A stretch of DNA of 64,000 bases from Burkholderia sp. BCC0506 (GCF_902833145.1 NZ_CADFEN010000004.1:372001-436000); one strand, 5' to 3'. Shown: positions 53,092 to 62,020, counted from the first letter of the stretch. Notes: generated by a model not told the origin, from the letters alone. Numbers and translations: made by a program.

Positions 53092-54201
53092 TCAGGCCAC
53101 CTTGTCGGCGACCCGGTAGCGCTCGAGCCAGTGCGCGTACGGCGCGGGCAGCGTCCACGACGGACGCTCGACGCCGAGCTGCTTGGCCGCGTAATACGGC
53201 CAGTGCGGGTCGGCCAGGTGCGCGCGGCCGACCATCACGAGATCGAGCTGCGCTTGCGCCACCACGCGATTCGCCAGCTGCGGCGTATCGATCCCCCACG
53301 CGGACGACACCGGCAAGCCGGCCTCGCGGCGCACGCGCTCGGCGATCGGCGCGAGGAACGCCGGGCCCCACGGAATCTGCGCGTCGGGCGTCGAGAAGCC
53401 GACCGACACGCTCAGCATGTCGAGCCCCTCCCGCTTCATCCGCTGCGTGAGCGCGATCGACTCGGCGAGCGTCTCTTCGTCGCGGCCGTCGTATTCGATC
53501 ACGCCCAGGCGCGCGGTCAGCGGCAGATGCTCCGGCCAGACCTTGCGAACGGCCGCGAGCGTGTCGACGAGGAAGCGGCCGCGGTTCTCGGCCGACCCGC
53601 CGTATTCGTCGGTGCGCCGGTTCGAATGCACCGAGAAGAAGCTCTGGCCGAGATAGCCGTGCGCGAAGTGCAGTTCCAGCCATTCGAAGCCGAGGTCGCG
53701 CGCACGCCGCGCCGCGGCGACGAAGTCGGCCTGCACGCGCGCGATGTCGTCGTGCGTCATTTCGCGCGGCACCTTCGGCAGGTGCGCGCCGAACGGCACG
53801 GCCGACGGCGCGATGGTCTGCCAGCCGCGCGGATCGCCGTCGGCGATATGGTCGTCGCCTTCCCACGGGCGGTTCGCGCTCGCCTTGCGGCCCGCGTGCG
53901 CGATCTGGATGCCGGGCACCGCGCCGGCCGCCTTGATCGCCGCGACCGACGGCGCGAACGCCTCGGCCTGCGCGTCGTTCCACAACCCCGCGCAGCCCGG
54001 CGTGATGCGTCCTTCCGGCGACACGGCCGTCGCCTCCGCGATCACGAGGCCCGCGCCGCCGCGCGCGATGCCGGCCAGATGCACGTGATGCCAGTCGTTG
54101 ACGACGCCGTCTTCGGCGACGTACTGGCACATCGGCGGCACCGCGATGCGGTTGCGCAGCGTGACATCCTTGAGTTTGAACGGTTCGAACAGGGCAGACA
54201 T
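53092..54201 (-). CDS. Old Yellow Enzyme, YqjM-type NADH:flavin oxidoreductase
   Basis: A 369-aa FMN enzyme that reduces activated C=C bonds and other electrophiles with NAD(P)H. Landmarks: VPPMCQY with Cys25 (the redox-sensing Cys of YqjM-type OYEs), IQIAHAGRKA, catalytic HFAHGYL with His178, His181 and Tyr183 (YqjM His164/His167/Tyr169), and SVHSNRRTDEYGG. ATG at 54201 with AAGGAG upstream. It follows the DJ-1/PfpI gene in the same transcript (140-bp gap), whose promoter region carries two NemR-like boxes, so an electrophile defence role is likely. Confidence 0.93.
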   Translation of the reverse strand: MSALFEPFKLKDVTLRNRIAVPPMCQYVAEDGVVNDWHHVHLAGIARGGAGLVIAEATAVSPEGRITPGCAGLWNDAQAEAFAPSVAAIKAAGAVPGIQIAHAGRKASANRPWEGDDHIADGDPRGWQTIAPSAVPFGAHLPKVPREMTHDDIARVQADFVAAARRARDLGFEWLELHFAHGYLGQSFFSVHSNRRTDEYGGSAENRGRFLVDTLAAVRKVWPEHLPLTARLGVIEYDGRDEETLAESIALTQRMKREGLDMLSVSVGFSTPDAQIPWGPAFLAPIAERVRREAGLPVSSAWGIDTPQLANRVVAQAQLDLVMVGRAHLADPHWPYYAAKQLGVERPSWTLPAPYAHWLERYRVADKVA

Positions 54202-54341
54202 CCACGACTCCTTTGCTTGGTTCTGCAAAACGGCTGGGAATGCGCCGCGCGGTGCGCACGACGCAACGATTCGGGCCGTCGGCGGGCCGGCTGAGCCCGG
54301 CGACGGCAAGGAAACGGCGCCGGCCCGGCCGGCGCCGCGCT

Positions 54342-55028
54342 TTAGCGATGACCGAGCTTCGCGAGCAGCGCCTCGGCCGCGGGCGCCGACGACGCGGGGT
54401 TCTGCCCGGTGATCAGCAACCCGTCGGTGACGACGTGCGGCGCCCAGTCGGCGCTGCGCTCGAATTCCGCGCCGTTGGTCTTCAGCATGTCCTCGACGAG
54501 AAACGGCACGACTTCGGTCAGCCCGACGGCGGCTTCCTCGCTGTTGGTGAAGCCCGTCGCACGCTTGCCGCGCACGACCGACTCGCCGGTCTGCGGGTGC
54601 TTCACGTGGCGCAGCACGCCCGGCGCGTGGCAAACGGCCGCGACCGGCTTGCCGGCCGCGAGCGCACGCTCGATCAGGCCGATCGAGTGCAGATCCTCGG
54701 CAAGATCCCACAGCGGGCCATGACCGCCCGGGTAGAACACGGCGTCGTAGTCGTCCACCGACACATCGGCGAGCTTGCGCGTCGACGCGAGTTCGGCCTT
54801 GGCTGCCGGATCGGCGTCGAAGCGGCGCGTCGCGTCGGTCTGCGCCGTCGGGTCGCTGCTCTTCGGGTCGAGCGGCGGCTGGCCGCCCTTGGGCGACGCG
54901 AGCGTCAGCTCGACGCCCGCATCCTTGAACGCGTAGTACGGCGCGGCCAGTTCCTCGAGCCAGAAGCCGGTTTTCTTGCCGGTGTCGCCGAGCGTGTCGT
55001 GCGAGGTCAGGACAACCAGAATCTTCAT
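54342..55028 (-). CDS. DJ-1/PfpI family protein (Hsp31-like glyoxalase/deglycase type)
   Basis: A 228-aa class I glutamine-amidotransferase-like protein. Nucleophile Cys133 and His134 in AVCHAPGV, Glu25/26 in GFWLEELAAPY, and YPGGHGPLWDLAE (99-111) match the Hsp31/HchA branch, which detoxifies methylglyoxal without glutathione (family knowledge). ATG at 55028 (MKILVVLTSHD) with AAGGAG 9 bases upstream; a longer N terminus is rejected. First gene of an operon with an OYE. Confidence 0.9.
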   Translation of the reverse strand: MKILVVLTSHDTLGDTGKKTGFWLEELAAPYYAFKDAGVELTLASPKGGQPPLDPKSSDPTAQTDATRRFDADPAAKAELASTRKLADVSVDDYDAVFYPGGHGPLWDLAEDLHSIGLIERALAAGKPVAAVCHAPGVLRHVKHPQTGESVVRGKRATGFTNSEEAAVGLTEVVPFLVEDMLKTNGAEFERSADWAPHVVTDGLLITGQNPASSAPAAEALLAKLGHR

Positions 55029-55153
55029 GATCGGACACTCCTTCGAAAATGAACGGGGGAACGCAGCCGCACGTCGGCGCGGCACGCCTGTCGGTTAGTC
55101 AGCCGGCGCGCGGCAACGTGCGATTCATTCATCCGTATGCGATACACGCCTAT

Positions 55154-55168
55154 TAGACCAGTCGTCTA
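55154..55168. promoter_or_regulatory. NemR-like operator, copy 1
   Basis: TAGAC-CAGTC-GTCTA, a dyad with 5-bp arms, inside ATTAGACCAGTCGTCTAG. It closely resembles the E. coli NemR box (TAGACC half-sites) as I recall it. It lies 126 bp before the DJ-1-like start. Confidence 0.7.
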
Positions 55169-55258
55169 GAAGCAGCCGAAATAAAACGACGGCGTCCCGC
55201 TGCATGAGCCTGCCGCAAGACGTCGCCGCATTCATCAGGACGGATGATATCGCTGGAT

Positions 55259-55273
55259 TAGACCGGTCGTCTA
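55259..55273. promoter_or_regulatory. NemR-like operator, copy 2
   Basis: TAGAC-CGGTC-GTCTA, matching copy 1 at 21 of 23 positions over ATTAGACC...AAGCA. The two boxes start exactly 105 bp apart, ten helical turns, which would let two bound dimers face the same side of the DNA. Confidence 0.72.
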
Positions 55274-55367
55274 TAAGCACGCGTATTCGCCCCTGTCGTC
55301 GTCATGGCCTTTTCGACGGGGGCGCGGTTCGGCCACGCCCGCCGTCGCCGCGCCACCGGTGTACCGG

Positions 55368-56396
55368 CTAACCGAGCAACGGACCGTCCGTGTCGCCCGC
55401 CTCGATGACGGGCGCTTCGAGCCGGCTATCGCACACGCCGTCGTCCAGCAGCCGAAGCATCAGTTCCGCCAGCGCGCGCCCCGATGCATGCCCGGTCGGC
55501 TGCACGACCGCCGTGACGCGATACGGATGCGCGATATCGGGCGGCACGCCGTCGTAGACGATCAGCGACAGGTCCGCCCCCAGGCGCAGCCCGCTGTCGA
55601 CCAGCGCGCGAAACGCGCCGGCGCCCGCGATGTTGTTGTCGACCAGCAGCGCGGTCGGCGGCGCGGCGCGCGCGAGCAGCGCCCGCGCCGCCTGCAGCCC
55701 GCCGTCGTGCGTAAACGGGCACTCGACGAGCAGCGCCGGCTCCGCATCGATACCGGCTTCGCGCAACGCCGACAGAAAGCCGGCGCGCCGCTGCGCGGCG
55801 AAATTCAGCGCGAGCGGCGCGCTGATCATCGCGATGCGCCGGTGTCCGAAGCCGATCAGCCGGCGCACCGCGTCGCGCGCGCCCGCCTCGTTGTCGAAAT
55901 CGAACCATGCATACGGGCCGGCCGCCTGCGTGCGGCCGTACGCGACATACGGAAACCCGCTCGCTTGCAGATACGCGAGGCGCGGATCGTCGACCCGCGT
56001 GCGCGCGACGATCAGCCCGTCGACGAGCTTGCCGTCGACGATCCGCCGATAGGTGTCCAGTTCCGCGTTCGGTCGCGCGGACGCGATGATGAAGTCGAGA
56101 TTGCGCTCCGCGAGCCGCTCGGTGATCCCCGCGACGACCTCGCCGAACCGCGGATCGCCGAGATCGCCGGCGCCGAACGGATAGACGATGCCGACCATGT
56201 CGGCCCGCCCGGTCGCCAGCCGGCGCGCGGTCGGATCGGCCACGTAGCCCATTTCCCGCGCGGCCTTCGCCACGCGCTCGCGCGTCGCCTCGCTGACGTC
56301 GTCGTAACCGTTCAACGCGCGGCTGACCGTCGTCCGCGACAGACCGAGCGCGTCCGATAGCGCCTTCAGATTCACCTTCACCGTGGTTCCTCGCAT
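55368..56396 (-). CDS. LacI-family transcriptional regulator of the levan genes
   Basis: A 342-aa repressor: N-terminal LacI HTH (NLKALSDALGLSRTTVSRAL then NGYDDVSEATRERVAKAARE), hinge, and a periplasmic-binding-protein-like sugar domain from about residue 60. ATG at 56396. It is divergent from a levansucrase gene; two CCGG-centred palindromes of LacI type lie 99-134 bp upstream of its start. Expected inducer: fructose, sucrose or a derivative (inference). Confidence 0.92.
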   Translation of the reverse strand: MRGTTVKVNLKALSDALGLSRTTVSRALNGYDDVSEATRERVAKAAREMGYVADPTARRLATGRADMVGIVYPFGAGDLGDPRFGEVVAGITERLAERNLDFIIASARPNAELDTYRRIVDGKLVDGLIVARTRVDDPRLAYLQASGFPYVAYGRTQAAGPYAWFDFDNEAGARDAVRRLIGFGHRRIAMISAPLALNFAAQRRAGFLSALREAGIDAEPALLVECPFTHDGGLQAARALLARAAPPTALLVDNNIAGAGAFRALVDSGLRLGADLSLIVYDGVPPDIAHPYRVTAVVQPTGHASGRALAELMLRLLDDGVCDSRLEAPVIEAGDTDGPLLG

Positions 56397-56454
56397 TCGC
56401 CGATCCCCCCGGCCGCCCGAAGACCGCGACGCGCCGACCGGGTAATTATTTCCA

Positions 56455-56482
56455 TTGGGTAGTTATTACCGTCAAATAAATA
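56455..56482 (+). promoter_or_regulatory. probable levansucrase promoter
   Basis: TTGGGT (56455-56460), 16 bases, TAAATA (56477-56482). The start point would fall just before the first LacI operator, so repressor binding would block it. A separate GGTAAT (56441-56446)/ATTACC (56465-56470) dyad overlaps the -35 region and may serve autoregulation of lacI. Confidence 0.5.
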
Positions 56483-56494
56483 TCTTTTGCGTTC

Positions 56495-56506
56495 CAAACC
56501 GGTTTG
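56495..56506. promoter_or_regulatory. LacI-type operator O1 of levansucrase
   Basis: CAAACCGGTTTG, a perfect 12-bp palindrome with the central CG typical of LacI/GalR sites. Flanking TT/AA extend the symmetry with one mismatch. Confidence 0.8.
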
Positions 56507-56514
56507 AAATAGCA

Positions 56515-56530
56515 TCCAAACCGGTTTGGA
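56515..56530. promoter_or_regulatory. LacI-type operator O2 of levansucrase
   Basis: TCCAAACCGGTTTGGA, a perfect 16-bp palindrome, centre 22 bp (about two helical turns) from O1. Two full operators this close suggest cooperative repression. Confidence 0.85.
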
Positions 56531-56583
56531 CATCGATGCCCACTCAGCCGTTCACTTTCACTTTTCCAGGAAACAACGACGAG

Positions 56584-58146
56584 ATGACATACTTTCCCCT
56601 TTTCCGCCCGATCGCGGCCAAACGTTTGCTGCTCGCTGGCGGCGCACTTGCCGCCTTCGCGTCCGTCGCGCACGCGCAGTCCAGCGGCACGGGCGCGCCC
56701 GTGCCCACGCCCCATACGCAACAAGCCTACGATCCCGAAGGCAACTTCACGATGCGCTGGACCCGGGCGGACATCCGCCAGATCGTCGCGCAATCGCATA
56801 CCGCCGGCGCCGACAGGAACTCGCTGCCGCAAGCGCTGACGATGCCAGACATCCCGCAGGACTTCCCGCTGATCAACTCGAACGTGTGGGTGTGGGACAC
56901 GTGGCCGCTGGCCGACCTGCAAGCGAACCAGCTCAGCTACAAGGGCTGGGAGGTGATCTTCTCGCTCACCGCCGATCCGCACGCGGGCTACACGTTCGAC
57001 GACCGCCACGTTCACGCCCGCATCGGCTTCTTCTATCGCCGCGCCGGCATCCCCGCGTCGCAGCGCCCCGCGAACGGCGGCTGGACCTGGGGCGGCCACC
57101 TGTTCCCGGACGGCGCGAGCGTCAAGGTATTCGGCACCGCGCCGATGACCAACAACGCCGAATGGTCGGGCTCCGCGCGCCTCACGCAGGGCGACAACGT
57201 CAGCCTCTACTACACCGCCACGTCGTTCAACCGCTCGGCGCCCGGCGGCGCCGACATCACGCCGCCGCAGGCGATCATCACGCGCGCCGACGGTCACATC
57301 CATGCCGACGACAAACACGTGTGGTTCACCGGCTTCGACGATCACAAGGCGCTGCTGCAACCGGACGGCAACTACTATCAGACCGGCCAGCAGAACACCT
57401 ACTTCTCGTTCCGCGATCCGTTCGTGTTCACCGACCCCGCGCATCCGGGCAAGACCTACATGGTGTTCGAAGGCAACACCGGCGGCCCGCGCGGCGCACG
57501 CACCTGCACCGAGGCCGATCTCGGCTACGCGCCGAACGATCCGAACCGGGAAGATCTCAACGCGGTGATGAACGCGGGCGCAGTGTATCAAAAGGCCAAT
57601 GTCGGCCTGGCGGTCGCGACGAACCCGCAACTGACCGAGTGGAAGTTCCTGCCGCCGATCCTGTCGGCGAACTGCGTCGACGACCAGACCGAGCGCCCGC
57701 AGATCTACCTGAAGGACGGCAAGTACTACCTGTTCACGATCAGCCACCGCACGACGATGGCGGCCGGCGTCGACGGCCCGGACGGCGTGTACGGCTTCGT
57801 CGGCAACGGCATCCGCAGCGACTTCCTGCCGCTGAACGGCGGCAGCGGCCTCGTGCTCGGCAACCCGACCGACTTCTCCGCGCCGGCCGGCGCACCGTAT
57901 GCGCAGGATCCGAACCAGAACCCGCGCGAATTCCAGTCGTATTCGCACTACGTGATGCCGGGCGGGCTCGTCGAGTCGTTCATCGATGCGATCGGTCCGC
58001 GCCGCGGCGGTACGCTCGCGCCGACGGTCAAGGTGAACATCAACGGCGCGTCGACGGCGGTCGACCGCACGTACGGGCGCGGCGGTCTCGGCGGCTACGG
58101 CGACATCCCGGCGAACCTGCCGGCGACGGGGGCCGGCCACAACTGA
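56584..58146 (+). CDS. levansucrase (GH68), LsdA-like
   Basis: Transfers fructose from sucrose to make levan and fructo-oligosaccharides, outside the cell. 520 aa with signal peptide (about 31 residues ending SVAHA). Catalytic residues: nucleophile Asp105 in NVWVWDTWPL, transition-state Asp278 in FSFRDPF, acid/base Glu370 in DDQTERPQIY. Sequence style is close to Gluconacetobacter LsdA, which uses type II secretion. ATG at 56584 follows AGGAAAC; an upstream ATG at 56536 is possible. Controlled by two LacI operators upstream; followed by a terminator and then a GH32 gene, as in lsdA-lsdB. Confidence 0.94.
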   Translation: MTYFPLFRPIAAKRLLLAGGALAAFASVAHAQSSGTGAPVPTPHTQQAYDPEGNFTMRWTRADIRQIVAQSHTAGADRNSLPQALTMPDIPQDFPLINSNVWVWDTWPLADLQANQLSYKGWEVIFSLTADPHAGYTFDDRHVHARIGFFYRRAGIPASQRPANGGWTWGGHLFPDGASVKVFGTAPMTNNAEWSGSARLTQGDNVSLYYTATSFNRSAPGGADITPPQAIITRADGHIHADDKHVWFTGFDDHKALLQPDGNYYQTGQQNTYFSFRDPFVFTDPAHPGKTYMVFEGNTGGPRGARTCTEADLGYAPNDPNREDLNAVMNAGAVYQKANVGLAVATNPQLTEWKFLPPILSANCVDDQTERPQIYLKDGKYYLFTISHRTTMAAGVDGPDGVYGFVGNGIRSDFLPLNGGSGLVLGNPTDFSAPAGAPYAQDPNQNPREFQSYSHYVMPGGLVESFIDAIGPRRGGTLAPTVKVNINGASTAVDRTYGRGGLGGYGDIPANLPATGAGHN

Positions 58147-58209
58147 CGGCAACGGCCAGCGTAATCAGGCCGAACCACGATAACGATCGTCGATCAAGGC
58201 ACGAGGTTC

Positions 58210-58257
58210 AGGAGGCGCGTATCGCGCGTGTCGCGTGTGCGCCTCCTCTTTTTCTTT
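58210..58257 (+). terminator. terminator between levansucrase and GH32 genes
   Basis: AGGAGGCGC (58210-58218) and GCGCCTCCT (58239-58247) form a 9-bp stem with a 20-base, partly paired loop, followed by CTTTTTCTTT. A strong rho-independent terminator after levansucrase; the GH32 gene then depends on readthrough or its own promoter. Confidence 0.88.
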
Positions 58258-58348
58258 CGACTTTCCATTTTTGACCTTGCGCATCTCGTCTTCGCAGGCG
58301 GTGTGCGCCCTGTCCTTTCCCGCTTCGCCCGACGAAGCGCCCGACCGC

Positions 58349-59995
58349 ATGAAATCGACGTCTTTCCGCTGTTCCGTCCGGCTCGTTCGGCTGCTGTTCG
58401 CCTGCATGGCCTGCATGGCCTGCGCGCAGGCCATCGCCGCTCCGTGCCGTACATCGGCCGAAATCGGCACGCCGCAATGGCGGCCCACCCTTCACTACAC
58501 GCCCCAGCGCAACTGGATGAACGATCCGAACGGGCTCGTCTACGCGAACGGGCGCTATCACCTGTTCTATCAGTACAACCCGCTCGGCAACGACTGGGGC
58601 AACATGTCGTGGGGGCACGCGACCAGCACCGACCTCGTCCACTGGCGCGAGCAGCCGGTCGCGATGCGCGCGAACGCCACCGAGGAAATCTTCTCCGGCT
58701 CGATCGTCGCCGATACCCTGAACACGTCCGGTCTCGGCACACCGGGCCACACGCCGCTCGTCGCGCTTTATACGAGCGTCTACAAGCCCGGCTCCGGTCA
58801 CGCACCCGGCATACAGGCGCAGTCGCTCGCGTACAGCCTCGATCAGGGCACGACCTGGCAGCCGTATGCGCGTAACCCGGTGCTGACGCTCGATCCGGAA
58901 TCGAAGGAATTTCGCGACCCGAAAGTGTCGTGGTATGCGCGGGGCGGCTACTGGTTGATGACGACGGTCGTCGCCGATGCGCAGGTCGTGAAGCTCTATC
59001 GCTCCGACGACCTGATCCACTGGTCGTTCCTGAGCGACTTCACGCTGCCGGACATACCACATGCGGGCGCGCTGTGGGAGATGCCCGACCTCATACCGCT
59101 GCCGCTCGACGACGATCCGAAGCGGATCAAGTGGGTGATGATCGTCAACGTCAACCCGTGGTCGATCGCGGGCGGTTCCGGTGCGATGTATTTCGTCGGC
59201 GACTTCGACGGCCGCACGTTCGTGCCCGACCGCGTCGCGCCCGCCGGCTCGGATCCCGCCCAATTCCGCTGGGTCGATCACGGCGCCGATTTTTATGCGG
59301 CCGGCACGTTCTCCGGCGCGCCGGGTGCGCGGCCGGTCGCGATCGCATGGATGAGCAACTGGGATTACGCGTCCAAGGCGCCGACCAGCCCATGGCGCGG
59401 CGCGACCACCCTGCCGCGCGAACTGTCGCTGAAGACGATCGACGGCGAGCCGACCCTCATCGTCGCGCCGGCCGCGGCGTTCGATGCATGGGCCGACGGC
59501 CGGCCCGCCGTGCATGAAGGCGACGTCGCGGTCGACTCCGCTACGCGCGTGCTGTCGGCCGCGACGCGCGGCGTCGTCCAGCGCATCACGGTGACGATCT
59601 CGCCGCAGCGTGCCGCGCGCGCGGGCCTGATCGTCCGGCGCTCGGCCGACGGCTCGACCGGCACCCGGATCGTGTACGACACGGCGAAACGCACGCTGAC
59701 GCTCGACCGCTCGCAATCCGGCGAGGCAAACTTCGCCGGCACGTTCAGCCGCGAGCACATCGTCGATCTGCCGCTCGAACATGGGCAACTGCGGCTCGAA
59801 ATCGTCGTCGATCGCGGGTCGGTCGAAGTATTCGCGAACGGCGGCCGCGTGGCGCTGACGGACCTGATTTTCCCGCCGCTCGATGCGGATCGCGTGGCCG
59901 TGTTCGCCGAGCAAGGCAGCGCGACGTTCGCGGGGTTGACGGTGACGCAGTTGAAAACCGGCGACGATACGCGCGGCGCCTGTGCGGCCCGGTAG
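58349..59995 (+). CDS. GH32 levanase/fructosidase, LsdB-like
   Basis: Hydrolyses levan or fructans (exo type in LsdB). 548 aa: signal peptide with a Met/Ala/Cys repeat (LLFACMACMACAQAIA), then catalytic WMNDPNG with nucleophile Asp59, FRDP (Asp190) and WEMPDL with acid/base Glu244; a C-terminal beta-sandwich domain of about 170 aa. ATG at 58349 with a weak ribosome site. Together with levansucrase it makes a sucrose-to-levan-to-fructose storage cycle. No LacI operator of the CCGG type was seen directly upstream. Confidence 0.92.
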   Translation: MKSTSFRCSVRLVRLLFACMACMACAQAIAAPCRTSAEIGTPQWRPTLHYTPQRNWMNDPNGLVYANGRYHLFYQYNPLGNDWGNMSWGHATSTDLVHWREQPVAMRANATEEIFSGSIVADTLNTSGLGTPGHTPLVALYTSVYKPGSGHAPGIQAQSLAYSLDQGTTWQPYARNPVLTLDPESKEFRDPKVSWYARGGYWLMTTVVADAQVVKLYRSDDLIHWSFLSDFTLPDIPHAGALWEMPDLIPLPLDDDPKRIKWVMIVNVNPWSIAGGSGAMYFVGDFDGRTFVPDRVAPAGSDPAQFRWVDHGADFYAAGTFSGAPGARPVAIAWMSNWDYASKAPTSPWRGATTLPRELSLKTIDGEPTLIVAPAAAFDAWADGRPAVHEGDVAVDSATRVLSAATRGVVQRITVTISPQRAARAGLIVRRSADGSTGTRIVYDTAKRTLTLDRSQSGEANFAGTFSREHIVDLPLEHGQLRLEIVVDRGSVEVFANGGRVALTDLIFPPLDADRVAVFAEQGSATFAGLTVTQLKTGDDTRGACAAR

Positions 59996-60065
59996 GTGCA
60001 GGTGACGGGGAGGCGCTCGCCCGGCACCTCATTGGCGCCGGGTACGCTCCCCGGCGCCTCGCCCC

Positions 60066-60815
60066 TCAGAGCAACCCCATCCCGCCCGACGCGATGATTT
60101 CCGCGCCGACGATGAATGCGGATTCCGGCGCGCTCAGGTGCAGCACCGTCGACGCGATTTCGTCCGGCGTGCCGAACCGGCCGATCGGCACGAGGCCCTT
60201 GATCTTGTCGGCCGTCGCGTCGAGCGTCGCCGCGTCGAACCCGAGCTTGCCGTACAGCGGCGTCTGCACGGGCCCCGGACTCACCACGTTCACCCGCACG
60301 CCTTGCGGCAGCAGCTCCGTCGACAGTGTCTTCGCGAACGAATTGACGGCCGCCTTGCTCGCCGCGTACACCGACGAGCCGGGCATCCCGACATGCGCGT
60401 TGATCGAGCCGTTGATCACGATCGATGCGCCGCGGTTCAGCAGCGGCACGAGCGACTGGATCTGGAAATACGCGCCCTTCACGTTGGTGTCGAACACGAG
60501 ATCCCACATCGCTTCGTCGCTGTCGGCGAACGGCGCGAGTTTCGCGACGCCCGCGTTGACGAATACGGCGTCGAGCCGCACGCCGGCGGCGGCGAGCGCG
60601 TCGGCCAGCGCGCGGGCCGACGCGACGCTGCCGGCTTCGTTGCGAATCGCCAGCGCGCCTTCGCCGAGCGTTTGCCGGGCGGCTTCCAGCGTTTCGGCGT
60701 CGCGCCCGGTGATGATGACTCGCGCGCCTTCGGCCGCGAATGCGCGGGCAGCCGCCAGGCCGATGCCGCTGTTGCCGCCCGTGACGAGGACCGTCTTTCC
60801 TTCGAAGCGTTGCAT
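60066..60815 (-). CDS. short-chain dehydrogenase/reductase
   Basis: A 249-aa classical SDR. TGGNSGIG (12-19), VNAG in place of NNAG (86-89), Ser137, Tyr150 and Lys154 in VYAASKAAV, and GPVQTPLYGKL. ATG at 60815 with AGGAG upstream. Many family members with the VNAG variant are quinone-like oxidoreductases of unknown substrate. Downstream of a LysR gene on the same strand, with a 25-bp inverted repeat between them. Confidence 0.92.
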   Translation of the reverse strand: MQRFEGKTVLVTGGNSGIGLAAARAFAAEGARVIITGRDAETLEAARQTLGEGALAIRNEAGSVASARALADALAAAGVRLDAVFVNAGVAKLAPFADSDEAMWDLVFDTNVKGAYFQIQSLVPLLNRGASIVINGSINAHVGMPGSSVYAASKAAVNSFAKTLSTELLPQGVRVNVVSPGPVQTPLYGKLGFDAATLDATADKIKGLVPIGRFGTPDEIASTVLHLSAPESAFIVGAEIIASGGMGLL

Positions 60816-60898
60816 GATGTTCTCCTGTGAACCGGTGAGTTGACCGTGAACACAGGATGCGCGCGGCGCGCGGCGTTGCCGTACGACGGGCGCGACGG

Positions 60899-60923
60899 AC
60901 ATGTTCGAAAACGTCGAACATGT
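60899..60923. promoter_or_regulatory. 25-bp perfect inverted repeat upstream of the SDR
   Basis: ACATGTTCGA (60899-60908)-AAACG-TCGAACATGT (60914-60923). Ten-base perfect arms. Located 84-108 bp before the SDR start and 15 bp after the LysR stop. An operator is likelier than a terminator because no T tract follows on the minus strand. Confidence 0.65.
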
Positions 60924-60937
60924 TGGTGTGCGTGCGC

Positions 60938-61855
60938 TCAGCCGATCACGTCGATCCCGTCGAGCAGCCGCTGCGCGAGTCGCGGCTCGCGCAGTTGCTC
61001 CAGCCACCATTGCAGCGCGCGGCCGTCGCGGTCGCCGTGCCACGCGACGTACAGCAGGTTCGGCTCGCGCGCATCGGCCGTCTGCTTCTCGACCAGTTCG
61101 CCGCGCGCGAGCAGCGACGCGACGCGCCGGCGCGGCACCCAGCCGACGCCGAGCGCATCGCGCTGCGCGAGGATCTTCGCGCGCATCGACGGCACCGCGA
61201 GCACGGCCTGCCCGCCGAGCAGGCCATACGCGCGGCCGGCCGCCCGTCGTGACGAATCGGCGACGACGACCGACCGGTGCGCACCGATCGCGTCGCGTGT
61301 CAGCACCCCGCGCGCGGACCCCAGCGGATGGCGCGGCGACACCGCGAACACCCAGTCCATCGCGCCGAGCTCGAACCACTTGAGGCCCGGAATTGCGGGC
61401 GGCTCGTTGGTCGCGCCGACGACCAGATCCGCGCGGCCGTCGCGCAACGCTTCCCAGGTCCCGCCGAGCACCTCGTGCGTGAAGCGCAGCGACACGCCCG
61501 AATCGAGCGCGTCGAAGGCGCGGACGACCGGCAACAGCGTATCGAACTCCAGCACCTCGTCGCTGACGATCCACAGCCGGTCCTCCCAGCCGCTTGCGAC
61601 CTGCCGCACGCGCTGCGTCAGCCGCGCGACGTCGAGCGCGAGCCGCGCCGCCTCGTCGGCCAGCAATTGTCCGGCCGGCGTGAGCTGCAACCGGTAGCCG
61701 CGCCGGTCGAACAGCAGCGCGTCGAACCGCGTTTCGAGCTGGCGCGCCGCATGCGACACCGTCGACGGCGCCTTGCCGAGCCGCGCGGCGGCACGCGACA
61801 GGCTGCCGGTGGCGCGGATCGCGTCGAGCAGCGCCAGTTCGTCTTCGGACAGCAT
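60938..61855 (-). CDS. LysR-family transcriptional regulator
   Basis: A 305-aa LysR protein: HTH (LLDAIRATGSLSRAAARLGK, APSTVSHAARQLETRFDALL; residues about 8-60) and a substrate domain from about residue 90 (WEDRLWIVSDEVLEFDTLLP). ATG at 61855. Followed by the SDR on the same strand and divergent from a MocR-type regulator. Its target could be either neighbour; layout favours the SDR. Confidence 0.88.
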   Translation of the reverse strand: MLSEDELALLDAIRATGSLSRAAARLGKAPSTVSHAARQLETRFDALLFDRRGYRLQLTPAGQLLADEAARLALDVARLTQRVRQVASGWEDRLWIVSDEVLEFDTLLPVVRAFDALDSGVSLRFTHEVLGGTWEALRDGRADLVVGATNEPPAIPGLKWFELGAMDWVFAVSPRHPLGSARGVLTRDAIGAHRSVVVADSSRRAAGRAYGLLGGQAVLAVPSMRAKILAQRDALGVGWVPRRRVASLLARGELVEKQTADAREPNLLYVAWHGDRDGRALQWWLEQLREPRLAQRLLDGIDVIG

Positions 61856-62020
61856 GAGGTGGCTCCACGGTGAGGTTTGTGGTGGATCGTAAGGCAGCAG
61901 CGCTCGGCGGTCCAATCGCGCGATGGCGGCCGCGCCCGCCTGCCGCGAACGGCCGCCTGCGTGGTCGACTTCCGGTATGCTGATCAAGGCGAAATCCCAG
62001 GAATCAAGGTAACCACTGCG

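Larger units (their letters stand above)
55029..55367. other. regulatory region of the DJ-1/OYE operon
   Basis: 339 bases between the DJ-1-like start and the end of the LacI gene. It holds two NemR-like boxes (reported separately) and no coding pattern I trust. No TetR-family gene is present in the window, so the regulator must be encoded elsewhere. Confidence 0.6.
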
